64,000 nucleotides of DNA from Eubacteriaceae bacterium (GCA_910575665.1 CAJTFB010000003.1:86550-150549), one strand, 5' to 3'; numbered from the stretch's first letter, positions 56,101 through 63,752 are shown. Numbers and translations: made by a program. The notes: generated by a model from the sequence alone, not told the origin.

Positions 56101-57170
56101 ATTATAAAGATTTTGGGTACTTTGATGAGCTTGTTTGCTCTGTTGATAGAGGGAAAGCTGAAAAGTTCTTTATTGTTATAGAAAAGAATAATTATAAGCC
56201 TTACCGATTGCAAATGCTAGTTAGTAAATATTTGAGAGATTTCGTAATCAGCGGAGGCATTGATCCGTATGCTGATGTTATTGATGTGGGTAGAAAAACT
56301 GCTAAGAAACAGGAACGTGGGAAAGGTCAGGATACTAATCAATCTCAATCAGAAAATGGTATAGCTATAGAGAATGATCTTTCTTATGATGAAGATGTAG
56401 ATGATGAGGTTGTAACCAGAACTACTGTCAGCAGCCATCGGCTTTCACATTGGTACAATAAAAGTAATGCTCTGGCCTGCATGATGAATACAGGATGCTT
56501 TGCTTACATAGAAGAAAAAGTGTGTCTGGATGAACCGAAGTATGTCGAACGACAAGATTCGGGAAAGATGTGTTTGACCGCATATGCGAAGGAACATGAG
56601 GAAGAATGTTTCTTGCAATTTAAGATGGGAGCTGACGGAAAACTGCATTATATAAAACTTCCGGAAAGCATAGCAGATAAGGAGTTCCACTATACAGACT
56701 ATATTTCAGAAGACATATTAAAGCAGTTGGGTCTTGTGAATGAAATAGCTGAGCAAATGTTGGATGTTATACGTGATATGGGGTTTGGTGATGCTTTAAG
56801 AGAATTGATGAGCAATCGGGTTTGTAACTATAGCGTAAATGTGCTTAAAGACATCACCGGACTTGATAACAATACAATAGAGAAGATGTGGAATGACAAG
56901 AGTCTCACAAAGGTAAATGTAGTATCAGCTTGTTTGGGACTACACCTACCATTTCCTGTTTCAAGTACCTTGGTAGAGGCGGCGGCTCTTACATTAAATA
57001 TGTTTGTGGGTTCGACAAATGCTAAGGCGGAAAATAGGTCATATCAAGGGCTTTTATCCACACGGTGGGCTTCTGAGTATGACGATATCTATGATGATTT
57101 GAAAGCTGAGGGAATGGAGACACTGATTAAAACGCCACCAAAGGCGAAAACAACAAAGAAGAAATCATAG
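53145..57170 (+). CDS. hsdR: Type I restriction enzyme, R subunit (HsdR), system 2
   Basis: GTG 53145 is used, eight bases after AGGAGG; a GTG at 53136 overlaps the site. The 1341-residue protein is of the EcoR124I-type: nuclease residues Asp142, Glu156-x-Lys158 (RGDLMLLINGMPVIHIELKKSG), Walker A TTGSGKT (about 295-301), DEAH (405-408) and FTGTP, then a long helical C-terminus with an acidic, Gln-rich segment near 1060-1085. The M-S-R order is different from system 1, and the two HsdR proteins share only motifs. The stop is followed by a strong terminator. Confidence 0.93.
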   Translation: MVFDDEKKFEKAVIDQLIEFGWEKQVLNYPTEDVLIRNWADILFANNRQQDVLNDCPLTDSEMAQIVEQIIRLRTPVKLNDFINGKSVSIKRDNPDDTQNFGKEVSLKIYDRREIAFGSSRYQIVRQPIFKTAPRLNDRRGDLMLLINGMPVIHIELKKSGIPVSNAYNQIEKYAHEGVFTGFFSLIQVFVAMEPAEAVYFANPGPDGVFNKSFYFHWADFDNVPYSDWQDVVKYLLNIPMAHELIGYYTIPDAKDDTLKVMRSYQYRAAKAISDAVMDKDWTDTNNLGGHIWHTTGSGKTLTSFKSAQLIVSARTADKVVFLVDRKALGKQSFDDYRAFASASEQIQDTADTDVLVTKLKSDDYSDSLIITSIQKLSNVTRDAENIKSADIDKIVSKRIVIIIDEAHRSTFGEMLTNIKTTFVHAIIFGFTGTPIQDANSKKDNTTTTIFGNELHRYTLADGIRDKNVLGFDPYMEMTYQDMELREQVALMKAKAKSVSEVLGNAKKEKVYYKFMDRTKVRMVGEWKGKKYIKGIEDYVPNSQYDREEHQIAVIENIIKYWTIFSRGGLFHAIFATHSIPEAVKYYRLFKSMAPHLQITAVFDPTIDNEGGGTLEKEDGIVEILEDYEAKFGPSFSIPTYDAFREDVQLRLAHKKPYNRISKDKQINLLIVVNQMLTGYDSKWINTLYLDKMLEYENLIQAFSRTNRLFGDEKPFGIIKYYRRPHTMKRNIEVAVKAYSGDIPTGLFVDKLPSNLNSMNRFYDEMEDLFKNAGIKNFEKLPGENSEKRKFAKLFKQFNQKLEAAQIQGFSWAKDTYAVIEADGTESYIVMNFDYNTYLVLLQRYKEFPSGGGGGTGEEPPFEIDAHITEINTDAIDADYMNSRFDKFFKLWQQGDYDQAAMDQVLRDLHKSFAMLSQIEQRYANLFISDIQSGEVKFDPTMTFRDYIAKYMRKAEDARIARIVRRLGCYEDLLRKLLDRKVNVSNYKDFGYFDELVCSVDRGKAEKFFIVIEKNNYKPYRLQMLVSKYLRDFVISGGIDPYADVIDVGRKTAKKQERGKGQDTNQSQSENGIAIENDLSYDEDVDDEVVTRTTVSSHRLSHWYNKSNALACMMNTGCFAYIEEKVCLDEPKYVERQDSGKMCLTAYAKEHEEECFLQFKMGADGKLHYIKLPESIADKEFHYTDYISEDILKQLGLVNEIAEQMLDVIRDMGFGDALRELMSNRVCNYSVNVLKDITGLDNNTIEKMWNDKSLTKVNVVSACLGLHLPFPVSSTLVEAAALTLNMFVGSTNAKAENRSYQGLLSTRWASEYDDIYDDLKAEGMETLIKTPPKAKTTKKKS

Positions 57171-57196
57171 ATACAAATTAGATAATATTTTAAATT

Positions 57197-57227
57197 GAGG
57201 TCAGAGAAAATCTGATCTCTTTTTTTG
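57197..57227 (+). terminator. Terminator after hsdR of system 2
   Basis: GAGGTCAGA-GAAAA-TCTGATCTC with one G-U pair, followed by seven or eight T. Confidence 0.9.
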
Positions 57228-57632
57228 CTTGTGAGAGAACACAAAAAATTCAAAAAATAATTTTGTTGAACTTTGTTCAATAAAGTTTGCTTCCTATTAT
57301 GTACATAAGGGGTGCCTGATACTGGGTGCCTCTTATTTCTTTATTTTCATAAAAAAATTCTCATATAAAAAGAGGATTTGTCTATTGAACTTTGTTCAAC
57401 GGGCAAGAATTGGACTTCTGCTATGCTATAGACATCAAGCATCCAAAGGATGTTCAAATAAAAAATGTTAAAGCCATAACGTGCGCACATTTGGCGAGGA
57501 TAAATAAAATCATAGAAATTTTTATAAAGCTTTGTGGAAATTTCAAGATTTTATAGAATCTCGTCTATTTGCCGTGCGTCAGATGGGATTGTCTTCGCCA
57601 AGTGTTGCAGACAAGGCGGAAAGGACAATCTC
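57228..57632. other. Regulatory gap before the WHH nuclease gene
   Basis: About 400 bases. Holds two copies of a dyad (57266 and 57385), a direct repeat of GGGTGCCT (57309-57316 and 57323-57330, approximate) between them, and ends with the ribosome binding site GGCGGAAAGGA of the next gene. No other gene seen. Confidence 0.5.
57266..57399. repeat. Two identical 15-bp dyads TTGAAC-TTT-GTTCAA
   Basis: Perfect inverted repeats at 57266-57280 and 57385-57399, 119 bp apart, identical in sequence. They may be operators of an unidentified regulator for the nuclease gene, or remnants of mobile-element ends. Confidence 0.6.
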
Positions 57633-58166
57633 ATGACAAAGAAAGTAAAAAATGATGTAACCGCAGGCTCTTTTTGTGTTCCTCCGTACCACTCGGACGG
57701 AAAGTACAACAGTACACTTGAGGAAAGAATTAAAAGGACTCCTAAAGAAAATGCCATTAGAGGAATGTGGACAGGTAACAGAGGAGAATCTTGGTATATA
57801 CCGACAAACAAAAGCATAATTGATATTTTACATATATTTGAATTGGAGGGTATATTGTATAAGGCGGGGATACCTGATTTTAGTGTATGCGCAAAAGTAA
57901 CAGTTAGTATAGAAAATATGAACGAAATTAGAAGAGAAAACTTTCGGAAGTGTGATATAAAATGTGCAGAGATATGGAGTCGGGAAAAGTATGAAGGAAA
58001 AAGTAGATGGACTCCAAGCGATGTAAAACAATGGCGAAAAGAAAACGGATATACATGGCACGAAAGAAATGATATGGTGATTTGTGATTTAGTACCAACT
58101 AAAATCAATAGATTTTTTGGGCACTTGGGTGGTGTATCAGAATGTAAAAAATACAGAATGATTTAA
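57633..58166 (+). CDS. Stand-alone WHH-type HNH nuclease domain protein
   Basis: ATG 57633 is selected after GAAAGGA; earlier frame sequence has no site. The 177-residue protein has GNRGESWYIPT (about 48-58), GIPDF (79-83), then WHE (Trp142-His143), DLVPTKIN (Asn159) and GHLGGVSE (His164), which reproduces the H-N-H arrangement of the WHH/LHH endonuclease VII-like toxin domains found at the C-terminus of polymorphic toxins. No secretion signal, LXG or repeat domain precedes it, and no immunity gene is recognised next to it. It could be a defence nuclease, a toxin fragment or a domain in search of its carrier. Confidence 0.65.
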   Translation: MTKKVKNDVTAGSFCVPPYHSDGKYNSTLEERIKRTPKENAIRGMWTGNRGESWYIPTNKSIIDILHIFELEGILYKAGIPDFSVCAKVTVSIENMNEIRRENFRKCDIKCAEIWSREKYEGKSRWTPSDVKQWRKENGYTWHERNDMVICDLVPTKINRFFGHLGGVSECKKYRMI

Positions 58167-58210
58167 AATGACTGTTTTGCGAGAAGAATATTGATATTAA
58201 GAAGCAGAAT

Positions 58211-58259
58211 TCCATTGATATTCGCAGATAAATTAGGTACAATATCAAATATCAATGGA
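58211..58259. promoter_or_regulatory. Promoter nested inside a 12-bp inverted repeat, upstream of the AlbA gene
   Basis: TCCATTGATATT (58211-58222) is the exact reverse complement of AATATCAATGGA (58248-58259). Within it TTGATA (58215-58220) and TACAAT (58238-58243) form a promoter with a 17-base spacer. A further AATATCAA (58241-58248) overlaps the right side. The arms suggest a repressor that closes the promoter, possibly the gene product itself. Confidence 0.6.
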
Positions 58260-58268
58260 TAAAGGGTG

Positions 58269-59666
58269 ATGATAGTGGCATTAGTAAATATTGGTTTTGA
58301 GACAGAGCAAATTGAATATAAAAAGAGTATCGGTGAGCTAAAGGAAGCTATGTTTTCTATTGCTGCTATTCTGAACAAACACCAGAGCGGCGAGCTGTAT
58401 TTTGGTGTGAAAAATGATGGAACGGTAATTGGGCAGGAAATTAGTGATGAATCCTTACGGAAAGTAAGTCAGGCAATTGGAAATCATATTAAACCTGCCA
58501 TTTATCCGGAGATAACAATCCAGCAATTTGGTGATAGACAGACAATATTGGTGCGCTTTGAAGGAAGCAGATGTCCATATCTTGCATATAATGTTCCAAG
58601 AATAAGAGTAGCGGACGAAGATCTTGTTATGGATCAGGATACTTATGATTCTATGATACGTCAGCGTGATAATATTGACTATTCATGGGAGAAGAGAGTA
58701 TCTAAGTATACAATTGATGATGTAAATGAAGATGCTTTTGCGGAGTATCTGAGGAAAGCAAAAGAAGCTGGACGAATTGATTTTGAGGACATCGATGTAA
58801 AAACTGTATTGGATAAATTGGAGCTGACAGAGGGAAACTATCTTTTAAATGCAGGGGCTGCTCTTTTTTGTGATTGTGGTATTGTCAATGAATTGCAGAT
58901 TGCGAAATTTGCATCTGATGAGCGATTGACATTTACCGACATACGAAGGTACAGCGGTTCTGTTATGGAATTAAAGAAAAAAGCGGAACAGTATATTATT
59001 GATGCTATGGATTGGCGTGTCGAGTTTGGAAATTTGACGAGAAAAGAAATACCGGAAATTCCATTGGATGCAATCAGGGAGGCGATTACAAATTCTTTTG
59101 GGCATAGAATGTTCGATAGTGGACAGAGTAATGAAATTACTATTTTCAAAAATAGAATTGAAATCTATAATCCGGGTGCTTTTCCCGCAAATAAAACACC
59201 GGAAAGTTATGTGGTGGGAAATCAACGACCAATTCGTAGAAATCCTCTAATTGCCCGTACATTATATTATTCTAAAGATATGGAAAGCTTTGCAACAGGA
59301 TTAAAGCGCATTAAGGATGCTTGTGAGAAAGCGGGATGCAGGGTGGAATTTCAAACACCAGATGATGGTTTTGTTGTTGTGTTTTATCGGCATGGTACTC
59401 AAAAATTGAGCGGTACCGCTCAAAAAACCGCTCAAAAAGAAGAAACGACCGCTCAAAAAACCGCTCAAAGGGAAGAAAGGCTCAATGCGCTGCTTGAATA
59501 TTGCAAAGAACCGAGAGACAGAGATGAAATGATGAAGTTTCTTGGTATAAAACACAGAACCACATTCAGAAGCGATTACCTGAATCCATTATTGGATGAA
59601 GGGAAAATTGCAATGACAATGCCGGATAAGCCGCGAAGCAAGAATCAAAAATTTTACTCTATTTAA
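58269..59666 (+). CDS. AlbA_2 (Schlafen-type) ATP-binding regulator with winged-helix C-terminus
   Basis: Start ATG 58269, or GTG 58275 which has a better spacing from AAAGGG (58261-58266). Residues 15-130 are an AlbA_2 domain (ETEQIEYKKSI, ELYFGVKNDGTVIGQEI, VRFEGSRCPYLAYNVPRIRVAD). The middle has a GHKL-like ATPase segment (IREAITNSFGHRMFDSGQSNEITIF, EIYNPGAFP). A linker with four TAQ motifs (TAQKTAQKEE, TAQKTAQREE) joins a C-terminal winged helix (RDEMMKFLGIKHRTTF). Related proteins act as regulators or in phage defence with nucleases. Its gene lies between a nuclease and a STAND NTPase. Confidence 0.72.
   Translation: MIVALVNIGFETEQIEYKKSIGELKEAMFSIAAILNKHQSGELYFGVKNDGTVIGQEISDESLRKVSQAIGNHIKPAIYPEITIQQFGDRQTILVRFEGSRCPYLAYNVPRIRVADEDLVMDQDTYDSMIRQRDNIDYSWEKRVSKYTIDDVNEDAFAEYLRKAKEAGRIDFEDIDVKTVLDKLELTEGNYLLNAGAALFCDCGIVNELQIAKFASDERLTFTDIRRYSGSVMELKKKAEQYIIDAMDWRVEFGNLTRKEIPEIPLDAIREAITNSFGHRMFDSGQSNEITIFKNRIEIYNPGAFPANKTPESYVVGNQRPIRRNPLIARTLYYSKDMESFATGLKRIKDACEKAGCRVEFQTPDDGFVVVFYRHGTQKLSGTAQKTAQKEETTAQKTAQREERLNALLEYCKEPRDRDEMMKFLGIKHRTTFRSDYLNPLLDEGKIAMTMPDKPRSKNQKFYSI
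59409..59470 (+). repeat. Short repeat coding for TAQKTAQ
   Basis: Four copies of ACCGCTCAAA with the spacer GAAGAAACG, giving TAQKTAQKEETTAQKTAQ in the protein linker. The repeat lies in frame and could gain or lose units. Confidence 0.65.
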
Positions 59667-59808
59667 CTTTCGCTAACTTTCGCGAAATAATAAATTTGCA
59701 ATCTACAACGATAAGAGCAATGTCAAAGCCTGATATTTCATGCGGTTTTTGACATTGCTTTCTGTAATTTTGGAGATGTTATAGTTCTTTTAACTTTCGC
59801 TAACTTTC
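59662..59808 (+). repeat. Two 20-bp direct repeats flanking a hairpin
   Basis: TTTAACTTTCGCTAACTTTC occurs at 59662-59681 and 59789-59808, 127 bp apart; each copy has an internal repeat of TAACTTTCG or TAACTTTC. The segment between them holds the terminator-like hairpin. Confidence 0.6.
59716..59759. terminator. Hairpin between convergent AlbA and STAND genes
   Basis: AGCAATGTCAAA and TTTGACATTGCT form a perfect 12-bp stem. The T-tract is weak on both strands. Confidence 0.55.
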
Positions 59809-59833
59809 ATAGTCATAAAATTTGGCATCAATT

Positions 59834-62152
59834 TTACTTGGAACACTTAAGATATTTATTTTTATATGCTAAAGCCTGTTCCGGTTTCTGCCATCGGGAA
59901 TACAGGTTATTCAGGTACAAATAAACAGTTTTGGCATAATCGTTATCGGTTCCCATGACTTCCGAAATAATATTTTCCGCAGATAAAAGATGAAGTTCGG
60001 CTTCTTTAGCATTGCCCTCGGAAAGCGCAATCGCACCATACATCATCTGGCAGACTCCATTATCTAAAGTTTGTGTTCCCTCATGTTCCAAAACAAGATT
60101 CTCATAGGAGGCAAGAACCTGTTTTGCAATATCTGTATTTTTGGAGAGGATCAACATATTGGTAAGGTTCAACAACTGTTGCAGCATATCATGTGATTCT
60201 GCCAGTCCAAGATGTACATATTCCTGACGGATGGTTAAAGCAGTATGGAGCATTTCAGCAGCCTCTTTTGTCTTTTTCATCAGCAGGTATGTATTGGAAA
60301 GATTGTTGTACAGGTTTGAAAGCAGATTTGCTGTCCGCTGGTCAGCATCTTCTGTATGGTACGGTTCTAAGATACTGACAGCTTTTAACCGTTTCTTCAA
60401 GGCATTTTTATAATCATTTTTGATAAGAAACAGTTCTGCCTTATAGTCAAGAAGCAACGCCCTGTCGCAGTAGGAATGCGTATCCTGTTTCATTACATAC
60501 TCTATCCGTTCTACAAGTTTTGGCAGATAGTCCGTCACAAGATATTTTTCAAGATATGGGAACATATCCTGAAGGAACAGCAGATAATCCTCTGGTATGT
60601 CTGCTAAAATATTTTCTGTAATGCTGATAAGCGAATCGATCACATTCTGTGGTCTTTTAACTTCCAGTCCATGCACAAGGCAGATGCAATGCAGACTGTC
60701 AAGCAGTGTATGGCAGTTTGATACGGACGGTAAAGTTTCCAGTGCAACAATCTCTCTTATCAGTGGGTGCAGACTGATTTTCCGGTTTTCTTTGTCATCA
60801 TGGATAAAACCGTATTTGGCAAGATAATTCACATCATTTAATGAGGGCAGTTTCAGCCAGTTCTTAAAAGCATTTTTTAATACGCCGGAGGCAGAAAGCA
60901 GGGAAAGGTTTCGCAGGACATCAAGACAGAGATCAGACAGTTTCCCAAGCTGTAACAGTTTCCTTAAATGCTCTGCCATCAGTCCGTCAGTGTAATCTCC
61001 ATCCTTATATAATTCAACAGCTTCACTGGAAGCAATACTCAGTCCGCAGGTCTGTAATTCATATAGCAGTTCTTCCGCTTCCATACCGTTTGCGGATAAG
61101 GATAAAGCAGACAACACAACAGTCAGCGTATGGCTGTGTACGGTTTGTATGATTTGCTTTGTAGCCAGTGCATCTTTTTTTGCGGAAGGGCACAGACGGT
61201 AAAACAGTTCCGGCAGTTCGGTATCTGTATCCAGCTCTTTTAATTCCATAATGGGGTACTGTGTGGGACGGCATCTGGTGGTTATCAATAGCTGAAAATC
61301 ATTCTGCGCAAATTCCCTGAAAAAGCTGTCATCCTTCGGGAGTATATTAAAATTATCAAGGATAATAAGGCTGTCATGGTGCAGCTTTTTCAATATTTTA
61401 TAGTGTTTGTCAAAAAGCATTTCCTCGGTCATTTCACTGGTATCATCATCAAATTCCATGCCTGCAATGCTTTTCTTTAAATCCCCCGTATAATAGAGAT
61501 AAATGAGATTTGTATATTTCTTACGGTTCTTGTCCGCATAGTATTTTGCAAATTCACTTTTCCCAATTCCTGCCACACCGCTGATAAAAAGTGTGGGGTG
61601 TTCCTGTAACAATTTTCCACATTCTTTCAGTTCATTTTTGCGCCCTACAAATTCTTCTGTAATGGAGGGCAGGCGGCTGCTTTGTATGGTATCGGATAAA
61701 TCGGGTGAAAATAAGCCGCTGTGTTCATGATCTGACAGAATGGCATAACGGACTGCGGCAGTAAAAAATGCCGCATTATCGGTAAGTGCAAGTATTTCAT
61801 TTGCGGTTTTGTTACCAATGATATTGCGGCTGTCATTGATCAGTTCCTCTATTTGGGAACGTGCCTGTGATTCATTTATCAGGTTCGGAATGATTTTGCA
61901 TCGGAAATCTTTTTCCATGACTTCAAAATTATTTTCCTCATAAATGCGCAGAATTTCCATAGGTATCGGTCTTGCTCCGGTGCACCAGCGGCTGTACATG
62001 GTGTTGTTTTCTGCATATATTTCACTGCTTGGAAGTTCATCGTTCAAGTATGCAGAAAATAAGCTGCGGACAAGCTGGTGTTGCTGATATGTTTTCTTTT
62101 TATTTTCAAGCAGTATGCTTATTATATTTGCAAAGGTAAGTCGGTTTCTCAA
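59834..62152 (-). CDS. STAND/NB-ARC-type NTPase with TPR-like C-terminus
   Basis: TTG 62152 has GAAGGAGAA eight bases before it. The 772-residue protein has an N-terminal helical domain with a helix-turn-helix-like part (residues 1-110), then NTPase motifs: P-loop GVAGIGKS (192-199), LIILDN (262-267, Walker B), LLITTRCR (sensor 1 with Arg). Residues 440-520 look like winged-helix and helical arms, and residues 560-772 are TPR-like helices (ALLLDYKAELFLIKNDYKNALKKR, LYNNLSNTYLLMKKTKEAAEML). STAND NTPases detect a ligand with the repeats and activate an effector; known ones include antiphage Avs proteins. No fused nuclease effector is visible, so the N-terminal domain or a partner would have to act. 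Confidence 0.78.
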   Translation of the reverse strand: MRNRLTFANIISILLENKKKTYQQHQLVRSLFSAYLNDELPSSEIYAENNTMYSRWCTGARPIPMEILRIYEENNFEVMEKDFRCKIIPNLINESQARSQIEELINDSRNIIGNKTANEILALTDNAAFFTAAVRYAILSDHEHSGLFSPDLSDTIQSSRLPSITEEFVGRKNELKECGKLLQEHPTLFISGVAGIGKSEFAKYYADKNRKKYTNLIYLYYTGDLKKSIAGMEFDDDTSEMTEEMLFDKHYKILKKLHHDSLIILDNFNILPKDDSFFREFAQNDFQLLITTRCRPTQYPIMELKELDTDTELPELFYRLCPSAKKDALATKQIIQTVHSHTLTVVLSALSLSANGMEAEELLYELQTCGLSIASSEAVELYKDGDYTDGLMAEHLRKLLQLGKLSDLCLDVLRNLSLLSASGVLKNAFKNWLKLPSLNDVNYLAKYGFIHDDKENRKISLHPLIREIVALETLPSVSNCHTLLDSLHCICLVHGLEVKRPQNVIDSLISITENILADIPEDYLLFLQDMFPYLEKYLVTDYLPKLVERIEYVMKQDTHSYCDRALLLDYKAELFLIKNDYKNALKKRLKAVSILEPYHTEDADQRTANLLSNLYNNLSNTYLLMKKTKEAAEMLHTALTIRQEYVHLGLAESHDMLQQLLNLTNMLILSKNTDIAKQVLASYENLVLEHEGTQTLDNGVCQMMYGAIALSEGNAKEAELHLLSAENIISEVMGTDNDYAKTVYLYLNNLYSRWQKPEQALAYKNKYLKCSK

Positions 62153-62178
62153 ATTATTTTCTCCTTCAAAAAATTCTA

Positions 62179-62206
62179 TGTCAATGTATGGTCAAGTCTC
62201 TGTCAA
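62179..62206. promoter_or_regulatory. Three GTCAA boxes in 11-bp steps upstream of the STAND gene
   Basis: TGTCAA (62179-62184), GGTCAA (62190-62195) and TGTCAA (62201-62206) are spaced exactly 11 bp. On the minus strand they read TTGACA/TTGACC, the period expected for PhoP/OmpR-type tandem-dimer sites, 27-54 bases before the TTG start codon. Confidence 0.55.
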
Positions 62207-62671
62207 TGTTTTTCCGTTTTCTGTATTGGTATCATAAATCCATGAAAGCGTAGCCGCTTAAAGCCATCAGGCAGACAAGGCGGTTACAAAAGAATTATAT
62301 CATGCTGTGGATAAATCTTGTGTCGAATTATGAAAAAATTGGAAGAAGGTTTGGAAGCAGCAAAAGAACATTGATAAATAATCCGCCAAAACGGATTCAT
62401 GAGCTGTATTTCATGCCAACAGACCTGCAAAGATACTTATGTAGAAAAGAGGAGCAGGCAGACACTTCCGAAAGGGTGGGAATATTCCGAGCAGGGGAAG
62501 CCCACAGGCAGATTTTGAAACAGAAATCGTTGCTAAAGGTCGGCAATGACAGCATGGGATACGAATGGAAGCCAAATGAGTCAACGCTTTTGTCAGAGAT
62601 GTTTATTTTGTTAAATTCAATGTAGCAATAAAGAAGTTGATAGTGAAAATTTTAGAATGAGGAGGAGTCGG
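62207..62671. other. Gap between the STAND gene and the small-protein gene
   Basis: About 465 bases. One frame (62302-62625, 107 codons) is open but starts in a poor ribosome-binding context and has no recognisable domain. A short plausible frame starts at 62330 (MKKLEEGLEAAKEH, 14 codons). Otherwise no feature seen. Confidence 0.35.
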
Positions 62672-62821
62672 ATGACAAGGGAAATGGAGTATGCAAAGTG
62701 TATAGCAATTCTTTGTAAAATTTACCGCAAAGGGAGTATTACAGAAGCAGAGTTTCGATATACAAAGGGGAAACTGAAAGACAGATTTATGATTGTGGAA
62801 AATACTGATGATGCAGCATAA
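62672..62821 (+). CDS. 49-residue small protein upstream of the serine recombinase
   Basis: A strong AGGAGGAG lies six bases before ATG 62672. The peptide reads MTREMEYAKCIAILCKIYRK then GSITEAEFRYTKGKLKDRF and an acidic tail. The GSITEAEFRYTKGKL part resembles the SHOCT helix (G-x-I-T-x-x-E-F). Such short frames commonly precede serine integrase genes in clostridial elements; the function is unknown. Confidence 0.6.
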   Translation: MTREMEYAKCIAILCKIYRKGSITEAEFRYTKGKLKDRFMIVENTDDAA

Positions 62822-62975
62822 AATTTTTCGGTACATTCGTTAATATTTAAGTTTGCCGATATGATGGCAGTATACAGAGGATGCTTCATAAAGAAAAATT
62901 CTTTGTAGCTGTCATTTTCCATATAGGATTGACAGAAATCAATATGCGGATTATTGAAAAGAATGGAGGAATTGT

Positions 62976-63752
62976 ATGAGTGAAGTACAGGTATTGCAAA
63001 AGACAAAAATTGTTCCGAATGGCAGGAACAGGGGCAGTACGGGAGCTTTGAGGGTTGACCGTATCAGGGTGGCGGCATACTGCCGTGTATCTACCGATGA
63101 TGATGAGCAGTTAGGGAGCTTTGAATCACAGAAACTGTATTATGAACAAAAGATAGCATCAAATAAAGATTGGGTAAATGCAGGAATATTTGCGGATGAA
63201 GCGGTCACAGGAACAAAGACGGATAAGCGGAGTGGGTTTCAGGATATGATTGCCCATTGCCACAATGGCGAAATAGATATGATACTTACAAAGTCTATTT
63301 CACGGTTTGCCCGCAATACGGTAGATACGCTGAATTATGTGAGAATGCTCCGCGACCGGAATATTGCCATATTTTTCGAGAAGGAAAATATCAATACACT
63401 TGATATGAACGGCGAGCTGTTATTGACTATTATGAGTTCCTTAGCACAGCAAGAGGTGGAGTCACTTTCACAGAATGTCAAGATGGGATTACAGATGAAA
63501 ATGAAGCGCGGCGAATTAATCGGTTTCAATGGCTGTTATGGATATGATTATCATACCGAGGACAAGAGTATAACTGTCAATGAGGAAGAAGCGGAGATTG
63601 TCCGCATGATTTATGATATGTATCTGGAGGGCTATGGAACGACTACGATTGCAAAACGGCTGATGGAACTTGGAATTAAGAATAAAAAAGGAGAAGTAAG
63701 CTGGCATACGCATGGTGTTATGGGGATGATTAAGTTTGAAACAAATAAGTAG
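62976..63752 (+). CDS. Large serine recombinase, truncated after the recombinase domain
   Basis: Starts at ATG 62976 after GGAGGAATTGT. The resolvase domain has the catalytic Ser39 in AAYCRVST, then GIFADEAVTGTKTDKRSGF, SRFARNTVDTLNYVRML and the helix QQEVESLSQNVKMG, followed by the start of the recombinase domain (YDYHTEDKSITVNEEEAEIVRMIYDMYLEG, WHTHGVMGMIK). It stops at 258 residues; complete members have about 500 or more, so the coiled coil and zinc-ribbon part are missing. The break comes right at MIK-N-EKY-like sequence, consistent with insertion of another element at about 63735. Confidence 0.82.
   Translation: MSEVQVLQKTKIVPNGRNRGSTGALRVDRIRVAAYCRVSTDDDEQLGSFESQKLYYEQKIASNKDWVNAGIFADEAVTGTKTDKRSGFQDMIAHCHNGEIDMILTKSISRFARNTVDTLNYVRMLRDRNIAIFFEKENINTLDMNGELLLTIMSSLAQQEVESLSQNVKMGLQMKMKRGELIGFNGCYGYDYHTEDKSITVNEEEAEIVRMIYDMYLEGYGTTTIAKRLMELGIKNKKGEVSWHTHGVMGMIKFETNK

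Noticed and set aside
62302..62625. 107-codon frame before the small-protein gene
   Set aside because: Poor start context and no recognisable protein features; kept only as a note in the gap entry.
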